Positions 35,900-48,450 of a stretch of DNA of 64,000 nucleotides are shown here, piece by piece. Position 1 is the stretch's first letter. Every line of letters begins with the position of its first letter. A program made the position numbers and the translations under genes. Location: the NCBI GenBank assembly GCA_034620365.1, contig JAQGEQ010000163.1, forward strand, positions 595,962 through 659,961, given 5' to 3'. Origin of the DNA: Pegea sp. RAD2-039 (taxonomy: Eukaryota; Chordata; Thaliacea; Salpida; Salpidae). The notes under the pieces are model-generated. The model did not search any database, was not told the DNA's origin, and worked only from the letters and a program-made list of their open reading frames with translations.

Positions 35900-36603
35900 A
35901 AACAAACAAAGAATCCCACATAAGATTTATGTCATTAATCAAGTAGACAACTTAAGGTTTACAAGTTTCGTTCAATTTTAAGTGTCCTTATGTAAATAAA
36001 TTCTTTTCATCTGAATTAGCTTATAAATTTTATTCCAAAGTTTATTCATTTTTTAGGTTTAACAGAGCGGCTCTAATCAATATAGGATTTTTATTTAGTA
36101 AAAATGATTGTGATTACATCGTCATGCATGATGTTGATCTTTTGCCTCAGAATATTCAGCTTCTTTATGACTACCCTGAAAAGGTTCTATTTCCATCTCT
36201 TCTTTAGCTTCATTAAGATATAAATTTTTAAAACAGGGTCCTTATCATCTTTCATCGCCTGAATATCATCCTTTATATCATTATAAGACTTATATTGGGG
36301 GTGTTTTGATGATGACAAATACCCATTTTACTTTGGTGAGATATTTTATACTTTCAGAAAACTTTTCATTTTATTTTTTACTAATTTATTTTAGTGTAAC
36401 GGGATGTCGAATATGTTTTGGGGTTGGGGTAGAGAAGATGATGAATTATATGTAAGATTTAAAAAGCATAATCTCAAGGTAATTATCATTCTATATTTTT
36501 TCTTGTTTCTTTTATAAAATTTGCTTTTTTAACAGCTTATTTTTCATACAAATCATTTTACTTTTAATTTGTTAATTTCTTTTGAAATATAAAATATTTG
36601 TAT
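35900..36603 (+). pseudogene. B4GALT7: B4GALT7 fragment D
   Basis: Same structure and same ~690-base 5' deletion joint as fragment C: exon 2 tail, exon 3 (36057-36183), exon 4 (36237-36335) and exon 5 (36395-36478). Open frames, but no exons 1, 6 or 7. It joins the CWC22 3' flank in intron 5. Confidence 0.9.
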
Positions 36604-36861
36604 TTTTACTAATCAGCAAATTTACATCATATTTTATTGTAGAACAAATTTGGTGATTTATTCAAATAATTGACGATGTAGTTCCGAACTTTCTTCGAGA
36701 AACCATTTACTTATTGCTGCTTACGACTAACAACGAGCTAGGAGTCGTTAATTTCTAACAGATTTATTTTCTTATCATTTTTCTTTTCGATTTTTAAAAA
36801 TTTTCATGAAACAAATTGTTACTGATAGAAAATATTAAAGTTAAAATTTTCTTAAAAACGT

Positions 36862-39800
36862 TCAAATTATTATTTTCTTTTCAAACTGATCATTGAAATT
36901 TGATTTGGAATAAAAGCATCTTTCTTTATGATCAATTTGAATTGATCCAAGTTCTTCATCTGTGTCTTCACCATGGTTACATTGTCGATGTCGCGATTCA
37001 TCACCATGACGACCAGATCGACTATTGTAGTCACGTGAGGGTTCGTTGTCGTAACGACGAGATGGATGCTGGTCACGATCACCATGACGACGATAGTGAT
37101 GATGTCTACGATCTTCATCATCATCACGTCGATCTCTTTGTCTTACATGATCCTCTTTAGCGTCATCTTGTGGCGCTTCTTCTTCTTCTTCATCACTTTT
37201 TGGGGATTTTTTTTCTAGAATATCTTCCCGAACCTCTTTCTGTCTTCTTTCTTCGGCTCTTTACAACAGCTTCCTCATCACTACTTGAAGATGAAGAGGA
37301 GGACGAGGGACTTTTTCTTTTTTTACTTTTTCTCGACTTTTTTGATCTCTCACTTTTTTTGCTTTTTTCCTTCGATATTTTTTCTTCTTTTTAACTTCTT
37401 CTTCAGAAGAAGAGGAGGATGAGTCCTCTGCAAAAAGATTCTATAAAAAATGAGATTTGAAAGATCAAAGATACAAACCACTAGATGAAGAGGTATCATC
37501 ATTTGAAGATGGTTGAGCCGCTAAAGCAGCTAATTGCTCCTGCTGAAGTTTCAATTGTATCTCTTTCGTAGATTGCTTTAAATGTTCTCGGAGCCCTTCG
37601 GTTAAAGCACCTAATCCGATTGTAGTGAGAAAGTTGATGGCAAATCTGGTTGCTTTGGGGTCAGAACGAGGTAAGAGACCCTCGAAAAAAGCTGCTAAGG
37701 TGCTAAATAAACAAATCGATTATTTGGATGCAATTAATGGTTAGATAAACTTACGGATCGTTGAGACGTTCGTTTAATTTTTCGATTCCCATGTATTCAG
37801 TGACTTCAAGAAGAAGAATTTTAAGGAAGATTCGACCTGATGATGTTGTTGTCTCTTCTGTTAAGCTCACATTTGCAAATACACTCCATGGGATTGAATC
37901 AGAGTGTAAAAGATGAGCAAAAAACTGGAAAATGTCTTCGTTGAGTTGATATCTACATCTTTTTCGAGTCTTACCTTTGCCACGTTTCGTAGTTTGTTAG
38001 TTTCCAAGCGATGAATAGTCTCATATTGCTTTCCAAATAAAATCTCATATTGCTCCATGTGTTCTTGTTTTAATTGACAGAATCGCTGCAACAAAATCAT
38101 TTCAGATCAAATAAATCTGAATTCTTGATTCAGTCAGTTAAATATCAGTCACTTACTCCTGCTAAAAGTCCGTAGAACTTCTCATAAGTACGTTGTTGGG
38201 AACAGCAATCGATAATCATAGCAAATATCTCCGGCTGAAAACAAATCATCAAATTGATGAATATAGAGATTCACAAAATCTTACAAAGTCGGATTCATTA
38301 AATTGCATCTTTAGAATCCGATGAGCACACTCTTCAAATGATAAACTAGATTGAATAGCAAGATAGATGTTCCGACGAAGAGCTACAAGGTTTGTTTCTG
38401 TCATGTCTTGTATGTCTGTCGTTTTTTCTTCAACAACAATTAATTGTTAAGTGGCGAGTGGTTGTTGTTGATGAAGGACTTACGATCTTCATCTTCTTCT
38501 TCATCACCATCATCAGAAGAGTCATCTGACGATCCATCGCTTCCAGAAGAGCTGTCGCTTTCATCCAGGATCTCTGCAAGATTCAATTGAAGCAAATTTC
38601 AATCACAAGGATTTGATTACCTGCTTTAATTTTCTGATAACTTTCTTCATTTTGTAAGAAATTCTCATCGAGTTGAAACACATTAGTATTCGTTTCAAGA
38701 TTATTCATCTCAATATTTTCGAGACTGATCTCATGAGTAAACTGATCGCTCTCATTAACATGATCAAGTTCACTTAGAACAGAAGGATGCTCTTTAAAAC
38801 CATCTTTCCGGATTTGAAACATCACTTCAATCATATACTGAACACGTTTATCAAGTTCTTGTTCATGTAAAATTATTCTTAGTTGTTCAAACACTCCAGT
38901 TACTGAACGAGGGGAAACTGCAGTCAGTTTTTGCCCACATTCTTTCAGTAAGCCAATTGCAACCTAAAAATAGTGAGTTACTACAGATGTAAATGTAATT
39001 GAAACGACTAACCTCAACAGAATCATTTGTAGGAGTGTTTAAAAGGATGTACAACATCTGTAGGCAAATAATTTCGTTTGCAACTTGTTGGTTGACTAGA
39101 TGAGCAATGAATTGAGAAGCATGTAAACATTCGTCCTGTTTAATAAAATCATCTTATTATAGAGTTTTTGGACTTTACATATATGGGGGTTAGATGTTAC
39201 CCAATTACCTTAATATTTCTCCTGAAAGACTGCTTGAAACGATTTGCTAGCCTGTATAATATCAGTTGTCCATTTTGTGGAAACCGAGAATTAATAACTG
39301 CTACAAGTGAAGCATAAACATTTGTAAAAGTTGGTGATGCATTTTGAGCAGTAATGATAGATCTTGCCAATAAACCTCTGGAAAAATATAGATTATTTCA
39401 ATTACAAATAATATTCTAAAATCCAAAACTTATAATTATATATTATAATATATTATGCTTATAAATATATATTAGCATAATAAATAAACTCTCATTTGAT
39501 AGTTTCTAAGACTTTAAGATAATTTTAATCTCATGAAATAGCTCAACATAAAGTAATATAAGTGAAATAAACAAGCATTAAATTATGAGAGATTTTAATA
39601 AAGAATATATCTAAAGTCTAGAAATGATTTTAGATTATTTAGAATTTACAAACTAATAAAATATGAGTTAAAAAGATACCTTCCACGAACAAGATTTTCT
39701 TGTAAAAGTTCCATAACAATATCTTTCAAATTTGAAACATTCACTTTATTGACCAAACCATTTAAACTTTTCTTTAAGGCTTCCCAACTTATCCGTTGAT

Positions 39801-40389
39801 AAGATTCACTATTCAAAATGACAAAAATTAATTAAATAAAGTATTTATATCTATTTATAAAGAAAAATTTATATAAAACTTATTCAGAAAAATAACTGAA
39901 ATAATTACAAATAATAAAAAGAATTATGCTAAAGGTAATGAAAATTTTTATAAGAACACAATATAATATGAAATAAAAATAAAGTTTATAAAATATATAT
40001 ATTCTTTTATCCCATAAATCATAGTAAATTGGTCCTTAAAAACAATTTATCATTCTATTATAAAAATGAATAAATGTGAACAAAACCTTAAGGTATCTAT
40101 ATAAAATTCATCACAATACTAATATCAAAATATAAAATAAAACCAATTTATGTAAAAGTAGAGTAAAAACTGACCTAGACTTATCTGTGATTCTTTGTTG
40201 CATAGCTCTCAACTTAGCTGGTGGAATATAAGCTCCTCCAGTTCTAGTCTGAAGTCTATCCATTTCAGGATCGATTTTTGGTTTCTTAGGAGGAACAGCA
40301 TCTTTTGTTGGGGAGCAAGCTCTCACAACACTTTTAACTACTTTTTGGGTTGAACTTTCATTATCAGAAGAATCTTTACTTGATGCCAT
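36862..40389 (-). CDS. CWC22: CWC22 pre-mRNA-splicing factor, copy 4 (tail frameshift)
   Basis: Exons 1-11 (exon 1 at 40175-40389) are open and match the other copies, so MIF4G and MA3 are complete. In exon 12 the A-run before GCAAAAAAAGTGAG has one base fewer than in copies 2 and 3, without the compensating change seen in copy 1. The frame shifts to [14 protein letters not shown] and ends at a stop after VVMRKLL, near 37,261, losing the serine-rich and arginine/histidine-rich tail. The core splicing domains would still be made. This is the unit next to the only full B4GALT7, so it may be the original locus. A homopolymer sequencing error is possible. Confidence 0.9.
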
Positions 40390-42840
40390 GATATTGAGTA
40401 GTCACCAACGTTAAGAAATACTTTTTATAAAACAACCTATAAATTTTTGAAAATTTAATTAGTGGTAAAAATTTCAATCAATATTACTAAAAAATTATTC
40501 TAAATTTAATTATAATTGAATATAGAAGCCATTTTAAATAAAATATATTATCTTTTATACATGCATGCTTATTGTTTCTTAAATAAAAATATAAATTTTT
40601 TGTAATAAAATAAATTATAAAGAAAAGTTAAATAGTTAGTTACATATAAAAATATATTTTTAACTATTTTTAAACAAGATAAGCAACAATAGAAAATTTA
40701 AAAATCAAATAGTTACAAGAATATCAGAAAACATTATTTAAAATACACATAACAAGATATTCAACATAATTTATTAGGAATTAAATCAAAAACACTAATA
40801 GCATAAAATGAAATGAAATAATAAAACAACAACATAATCTTATATTATATAAATAAAAATATTATTCACATAAAGTAATGTATAAATTAAAATTGTACAA
40901 TAATAGAAATTGAAATTAAAAAAAAAGATTATACTTATTGATTTTTCTATTCAATTGTAAACTGATAAAAGTAATTATAAATAAAATTCTGAAAATAATT
41001 TATTCTTTAAATTTTCAAATCAATTAGAAACACTTTAAAAAAAATCTCAAAACAAAATCTATTCGATTTACGAATTTAACATTAAAATAAGAAAGCTAAC
41101 ATGCAAACTTTATACTGAATTAGTTGTATGACCAGAGAATTTGTGTTTGGTATCAAATATCCCTCTAAAGCCAAAATAATAAAAAGCCATATTAGTATTG
41201 AAATAAAGTCAAACGATCGCATATATGAAATAAGGCATTTAAAGAAATAATTTAAAACAATAACTAAAGTAGTGAGAAAAATAATTTGAGTACCATAATT
41301 ATCTTACCGCAAAAAAAAACTTTTTGCTTTAACATTACTTTGACTTCATATTTTTCGTAAAAATCTAACAATTTGGCGATTAGCTAAAATTGTTCATACA
41401 AAAAATGTTGTAAATTTATGTATGCGTATATTTCATTAGTACATCAGATTAGTTAGAGGCTTATATTGAATTCATATTTAAAAAAAATTATTTTACATAA
41501 TTAAAACAGTTTTCTTATTTATGTACGCTTAATGTTGTTAAAAATAAACTGTTCATTTGATTAGGTAAAACATATTATACATATATTAGTTTAACCTATA
41601 TATTAAAAGTTATGCATTCTTTCTGTTTCCATAAGAATTTAACCATATTTCTTAGACAAGCCAAAACTTTTTCATTAAACAAAAATTTCAACGTTTAAAT
41701 AAGTAAAAAAATTTTAAAAGTTAGTTTTATAATAAAGTACTTTAATTTTTAGATTTTTTTACTTTTTTACTGGTCTATTATTGAACAATTTAATTTCAGG
41801 AGTGAACCTTTTACTGGTTATTAGTTTCAATTCTAAAACTCTCAATTGAGCTCAAATTTGAATTCAAGCTTTAGAGTTTAGTGTAGCACACTATTTAAAG
41901 GAGTGCTTGCCACTGGTGGACCCTAAAGTTTTTGAAGTGCATCACTGAGCTATAGATTAAAAACTTTCAGTGTCAATTTGGGATCCATTTATTCTGGTAT
42001 CTGTTTGGTAAAGTCTATATGCAACTTCAAGTTTCACTTAATGAAAGATTGTAGCTTAGATACATTTGTTTTACATTTTTTAGTTTACTTTCTATTTATT
42101 CGAAAAATCTTTATCTAAACCCTAAGATGAATGGGTTACAAACTAAAAAGGTTTGAATCCAATGAATTCTTGAAATAACCATCTAATGCATAGAGCAAAC
42201 GAAGTTAGGTTTGCATCAGATGAATAAAACAAGCAAGATTAAAAAAATTAAAAAAATCTAATTATTATCAATAAAATTTTCAATAAATGAGTTTTTAAAA
42301 ATCGTTATTAGCATGTTGTACTAAACTGGTAAAGATTTAACTGGGGATTTTTTAATAAAGTTATTTTTAATCAATTTGTTGTTAGTGATTGTAAGTATCA
42401 TATTATTATGATAAAAACTAAAATCTATTAAAAATATATTTGCTTTTACTGATTAAAATACAATTTTATAAAATTGTAGATTTTATTTTTCATCTACTAG
42501 TTATAAAATTTATTTTAACAAATTAAAGCTTGTATATTAAAGTATTTCTTCTTTTTTGTAAAATCAGTATTTTATTTCTACTTTAATTTTACTTTTATTA
42601 GTTTATTTATTTCTTTATGTTGAGGATTTAGTAATTTATTTATAAAATTTATTTAATAATAATAAGCTTAAACATTTTAATTGTTTGAATAACAAAACTT
42701 ACAAAGCAAATATTATTTAAATATTTATTCAAAATAAATTGAATAACATTTTCTTATTACCTATTTCATATTATCATCATGATAAAAACTCATTTTTCAG
42801 TAGAATTATTTGTAAATTATCTTAACAAGAAAGTAATACA
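40390..42840. other. CWC22 / B4GALT7 divergent intergenic region
   Basis: About 2.45 kb between two divergent genes. The left part matches the flank of CWC22 copy 2; 41,750-42,463 is the shared block; 42,464-42,840 occurs only here and is the B4GALT7 5' flank. AT-rich, no gene. A putative bidirectional regulatory region, judged only from arrangement. Confidence 0.6.
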
Positions 42841-44539
42841 ATGGCTCGTTTTTCTAATTTAAAATTTTTACTTATTTGTTTGCTTTTAATGGTTATAGTA
42901 CTTTCAATAAAAGTTCTGAACTGTTCAACTACAATTAGACAATATCCAAAAGTTCATGATTCATCTTTAAGGTAAGCTTTCATGTCTCTTCAGTTTATTC
43001 AATTTTATATATTTTTGAAAATGAGTTTTTATACATCTTTTTATAGGTCTGATGAAACTGATGTTTGGTATAACCATACTCTTGCTGTTATAATTCCCTT
43101 TAGAGATCGTTTTGAGGAGTTACAGGAATTTGCTCCTTATATACATAAGTTTTTAAACAAACAAAGAATCCCACATAAGATTTATGTCATTAATCAAGTA
43201 GACAACTTAAGGTTTACAAGTTTCATTCAATTTTAAGTGTCCTTACGTAAATAAATTCTTTTCATCTGAATTAGTTTATAAATTTTATTCCAAAGTTTAT
43301 TCATTTTTTAGGTTCAACAGAGCGGCTCTAATCAATATTGGATTTTTATTTAGTAAAAATGATTGTGATTACATCGTCATGCATGATGTTGATCTTTTGC
43401 CTCAGAATATTCAGCTTCTTTATGACTACCCTGAAAAGGTTCTATTTCCATCTCTTCTTTAGCTTCATTAAGATTTAAATTTTTAAAACAGGGTCCTTAT
43501 CATCTTTCATCGCCTGAATATCATCCTTTATATCATTATAAGACTTATATTGGGGGTGTTTTGATGATGACAAATACCCATTTTACTTTGGTGAGATATT
43601 TTATACTTTCAGAAAACTTTTCATTTTATTTTTTACTAATTTATTTTAGTGTAACGGGATGTCGAATATGTTTTGGGGTTGGGGTAGAGAAGATGATGAA
43701 TTATATGTAAGATTTAAAAAGCATAATCTCAAGGTAATTATCATTTTATATTTTTTCTTCTATTTCTTTTATAAAATTTGCTTTTTTAACAGCTTATTTT
43801 TCATACAAATTATTTTAGTTTTGATTTGTTAATTTCTTTTAAAATATAAAATATTTGTTATTATCAACAGTTTAATTATTTTAATAAATTTATATCATCT
43901 TTGATAACACTTTAGTTTTCACTCCAAAGCAATAAAACCATCATTTTAATTTTATCTGATTTATTGTAAAGTTATACATAATATATATTAATAATAGTAT
44001 TGTAAAGTTATATTTCATCTGATAAACTTTTCCAACAAATTTACTTCTAGGTTTGAATAAAAATTTTTACCAAATACAATTCAACATTTCAATCGTCAAT
44101 TAATTTTGCTTTTACGATATTTACGAGTAACAAGTGAACCTTCTAACAGCTTCACCGCCCAAGTGGACTTACAACTGGATATGAAACGTTCAAACATGTG
44201 CATGATAGAAGGATAAGACCTCGTGATTATAATCGAAATGACTACAGAAACAAAATGGTGATTTGCTAATTAGAAAAGATATAAGTTAATATTTTGGATA
44301 ACTTGATCGTATTTCAACAAACTCAAAAAACTTTTGTGAAATTATATTTTCAGAAACTGAAAGACGGAGGTAAGACAGGGTTCAGTAACGTTGCCTATCA
44401 GTTGCTTTCAACTCGATCTATTACAATTGATGAAGCTCCTATTAAAGTAATTAATGTTGGTCTTCAATGCAATGAGTCAGAAACGCCCTGGTGTAGTAAG
44501 CAACCAACTACTAGTCCTCCAAAAGTTCCCAAACAATAG
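42841..44539 (+). CDS. B4GALT7: Xylosylprotein beta-1,4-galactosyltransferase 7, complete gene
   Basis: Seven exons (42841-42971, 43047-43211, 43312-43438, 43492-43590, 43650-43733, 44150-44257, 44354-44539) sum to 900 nt, a 299-aa protein. The family enzyme adds galactose to xylose in the proteoglycan linker tetrasaccharide in the early Golgi. Residues ~8-27 are a type II signal anchor ([14 protein letters not shown]). [10 protein letters not shown] starts the catalytic domain; HDVDLLP carries the Mn-binding [12 protein letters not shown] is the family hallmark; [13 protein letters not shown] and a C-terminal TPWC follow. Human B4GALT7 is 327 aa, so the stem is a little short. It is the only copy with both ends, and all other copies in the window are fragments of it. 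It lies divergent to CWC22 copy 4. Confidence 0.95.
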
Positions 44540-46481
44540 AATTTGGAATAGAGGTCACAAGTGCCTTATCTTAATCAATATCTAGATTTTCTTTACTAGC
44601 TCAATTTTTTATGAACAAATTCTAGAAAATGTCTTAAAAAAGGAAAATTTTCAAAATCTTCACAAGATACAATTTGTATCATTAGAGTAATATAAGATCC
44701 TTCTTAATACTTTATAAGCTTAACTGTCAATAGATTTTTTAATTTAATTTTTAGGTTATTTAGTCAATTTTCGAAATCTACAATTAGCTTCGTATACACA
44801 ATTAGAAAACTTTTTCCATTTTTTATATCAATTAGTTTTATTGAAGTACTTTCTTACTTATTGTCTGTACTAATTTTCTGATATATCACAATATTTTGAT
44901 CTTATTTTATGCATCCTTCTTTTCTACTTCTCATAATCTTCTTAATATTCTTTCAAGTAAACGTTTTTACTTGACAATTGGTGCAAACAACAGATTTTTA
45001 CTTTTGATAAAAATCAGAAATTTATCTTTTCTTGGAAAAATATTTTTCAAGTTTAATGTGAAGAGAGTTAATAATACAATCTTAATAAATATTCAAAAAT
45101 ACAAATTAATTGAAATATGTTAAATGAAATTTTAAAGCAGTTATAGTTGAGTTAGTTTATAATTGAGATGAAAATATCTTCCAGAAGACCTGTAGACAAA
45201 TAGCTAGAATATTTTGCTAGAATTTCAACTAGCATCTAATTTGAAAATTAAAATCTTTACAAACATGGATACTTAAAAGCAGAGTTGTTAAAATAAGAAA
45301 TGATAATTATAACTAGGTAAATATACAAAAACTTTTGATGTAAGTCATATTGTGCAAATATAAGCGGTAAAAATAATCAAAAGAAAAATTATTCAAGGTA
45401 TAAATTACAAAAATTAAGTTCTTGGTTTTAACTTGAGAATACATTGGACCGATTAAACACCTTGACTTCTAGAAACTTAATTATTTACTTGTCAAGAAAA
45501 GTTTTGAATATCATATTAAGTATATAAGGTTTTATAGAAGAATATTTTAAAAGACGATGCAATCTATGGTCAAAATAACCCAACGGTAAATCAGTATTTA
45601 AAAAAGAGATGATCTATTGAGCTTGCTGATCAAAGAAAACAATAAAAGAATATAGTTTTTGAAAAGTAGTTCTTAGTTATCCTATGCAGTTCTTGACAAA
45701 TGCTTGGAAAAATAAAACATATTTGAATATACTTTTAAGAAGTAAAAAATGAAAATATATTTTCTAACTATCGTAACAATTATCTCAAAATTTGTTGAAC
45801 TAATAACTACAACTTTTATTTTTCAGAGTTAATCTTTGAATTTGAACTTTCAAATTTTCATAAGTTCAAAAAATATATTTTGTTTGAAATATTTGATCAA
45901 AATATGTGATACTGTTTTTATAAAATTATCAATCAAACTTTTAGCCGTCTATTGTCACTATATCTCAAGTATTTTGGATGTACATTTGAATTAAACTGTA
46001 GTAATAACTAATCATGTCACAACTGAATGATCTTTATTTTTAGTTTGAATTTGGAGCAAACCCGCTAAAAATCATTAATTTTTGATTTACAAAATACCCA
46101 GAGATAAAAACGAGTTTTGATGGAGACAAGTTTTTTTGCTAAAAAGAGAAGAGGCCAAAAACTCTTCAGTATCTTAAAATACTCAATATCAAAATCACAG
46201 TTTTTCTGATCCAGCAGAGCATTTCCTATTTCGTTTCCTGTATTTCAGCTTTCTTGATGATTTTTAACAAGATTTTTAAATTCAAGCTTTGTTTGTAAGC
46301 AATTTTATTTAAGCAACTTTTTTTCAAAAAGAGATAATGAAGCAGGATTATTTAAAAGCGATTAAATAGTTTAATTTACAAGTTTCTAAAAAATGTAGAA
46401 ACTGACAAGAAATTAAATCAAGAGAAAGTTTGTTTAAAATTTAATAAAAGAGAATCGTTCTTCACAGACAAGATCAAAGTG
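44540..46481. other. Intergenic, nothing recognised
   Basis: AT-rich single-copy DNA between B4GALT7 and the first coiled-coil gene, which converge. A 75-codon frame at 44,896-45,123 has hydrophobic, low-complexity content and no splice context, so I do not call it. Confidence 0.5.
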
Positions 46482-47546
46482 TTATGTGCTTAATATAAGC
46501 ATAAAAAGCAAGGCCACCATCGCAAAAGAAAATAATAGAATTGCAGTTAGTGTCGCCTGTTGACAAACAAAAATGAAATAAAAAATATTTATAAATAGAA
46601 AGATATAAACTAATCATTTAATTAAAAGTTTCTAACATGATAATTCTAACCAACATAATATAATAACAACAGCATTGATCAAAAAATATACTTGTGATAC
46701 TTTATTCTTGTGTTCAAGATCATGTAGTTCTGTAAAGGCTTTCTCAAACTTGACTTTTAGTTCTCCCAAAGTTTGTAAATGTTTTTCACAAATTGTTTTG
46801 ATTTTATCATCTTTATATGCTTTCAGAGATTCATACTAAAAAATAGAAGTTAGATTTTCAATTTTATAACTTCGAATTAAGCTGATGAAAAAGTTTTAAA
46901 ACAAACTTCGGAACTGAAATAAGATATTTGAGATTCAATTTTTTCGTTTAATTTTGTTACTTTGAAGCCAATGTCCTGAATCTTTGCTAACAGTTTCTTA
47001 TTTACTACTTTCAATTTCAAAATTTCTTCCTACAATTAATAGTTACAAAATAATTAAAAAATCTATATATTTAAATATAAACAAGCAATTTTAGATAAAA
47101 CTGGCGAGATATAATACTTTTGATAATTTTGTTGAGTTCTGATCTTCAATCGCAGCCAAATGTTTCTCAATATTTTCTTTAACTTTTGAATATTTCGTCT
47201 ACGATCAGCAATTAAAAAAATAATTAACAAATTTCTAGAGTAATTAACAAAGAAGTGACCTGTGGTTTGATTTTTTTCACTTTGACGAAATGAGATAAAC
47301 TCTGATTATTAGTTTGATACGAAGAATTTTGCAAGCTGTAAAATATATCATTTCAAAGTTAACAACAGAACATTAAATAAATACAAACTCAGATTTCTCT
47401 ACTTTCATCTCAGCAGCTTTTTTAGCTTGTTTATATTTTTCTTTTATCTTCAATTTTTTTTCTTTTTTAAAACTTGTCGGTTTCTGAGCAACAAAATTTG
47501 AAATATTTAGAGAACTTCATCTTCTACTTACATTAGTTGACAGCAT
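46482..47546 (-). CDS. Tail-anchored coiled-coil protein, paralog 1
   Basis: Seven short exons. Exon 1 is only 15 nt (47532-47546, MLSTN). Later exons are lysine/glutamate-rich: KPTSFKKEKKLKIKEKYKQA, then VKENIEKHLAAIEDQN, EEILKLKVVNKKLLAKIQD, a long helix ending LEHKNKVSQ, and a last exon ATLTAILLFSFAMVALLF, then MLILST and stop. Total is about 200 aa. The pattern is a long coiled coil with a single C-terminal membrane segment, so it is probably tail-anchored with the coil in the cytosol. I do not recognise the family; SNARE-like or tethering proteins have this shape, but no SNARE layer is evident. A paralog with the same 7-exon plan lies at 51.6-52.7 kb. Confidence 0.75.
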
Positions 47547-48167
47547 TGTGAGATCGTAACTTCAACTCTTCTAAGTTATGCCACTAATATATGTTTATTA
47601 TTACCATCAAGCAGAAACATTTTCTATCAAAATTTGTATTTTTGTGTTCAGTTTGCTTTTTGTGGACAAAAATAATTATTATATTAACAAAAAAAACATA
47701 TTTTTCATATTTTGATTTATAAAACTTCTTGGCAATTTAGACGAAAAACTTTATTTACAAATACAACTGGAACTTAGTGATGGAAGATGTAACTTTATTG
47801 AAAGTCAGACATTTTTCAAGAAAAATATCTAGAACAAGAATAAAGATATCTTGTAACGCTTTATACAATAAAGAGTTTTTAGTTTAGCATCATAATTTAA
47901 ATAATTAGATCATCCAAGCATTTTCTAGCAGCCAATAAAAAGTAGCAACACAAGCTCACAAAAGCTTTAATGAAATTTTGTTATCAACAGAATTGTAGAT
48001 ACCCTACGAACACTTTCTAATCATAAAAGGTCTATTACTTTTGCTTATATTATTTTTTACTTTGTTATTGAATGCCAAAATATCTATTTACTTGTTCACA
48101 ACTACATTAAGTAAAATAGAAAGTTGATTTAATTGCTGAAACACATTAGAGCTTAAAACAAAATTTA

Positions 48168-48200
48168 TTTATTTATTACAATAAATGCGAAGAAGGTTTC
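48168..48200 (-). repeat. Hairpin plus TAAA-tail element, truncated copy
   Basis: TTTATTTATTTATTACAATAAATGCGAAG, the reverse complement of the tail and first bases of the element. The hairpin is mostly missing. Confidence 0.4.
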
Positions 48201-48377
48201 GATAAACAAAGGAATGTTTGCCGTCTGTTTAAGTTATTTCTCCTTTTAAAATTATTAATTATTATTATCTTATTATTATAAGATCTATCTGCAAGAAACT
48301 AGTTTGCCATCAAAAAGACATTTTTGTCATTTTTGTCATTTTTGTCAAATAGATCTAATTTGTGAGAATAAACATTG

Positions 48378-48450
48378 TGAGAATGTGTGTTAGCGAGAGG
48401 TGCTCTCTTTAAGCACCCTCCTTCACATTTATTGTAATAAATAAATAAAA
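48378..48450 (+). repeat. Hairpin plus TAAA-tail element, copy 2
   Basis: Best preserved copy: AATGTGTGTTAGCGAGAGG, TGCT, loop CTCTTTA, AGCACCCTC, CTTCACATT, then ATTGTAATAAATAAATAAAA. The arms pair as AATGTG/CACATT and GAGAGGTGCT/AGCACCCTC. Outside the inverted repeat, so it is a dispersed element. Confidence 0.6.

Noticed and set aside
44896-45123. 75-codon frame downstream of B4GALT7
   Set aside because: Low-complexity AT-driven sequence with no splice sites, no copy elsewhere and no family resemblance.
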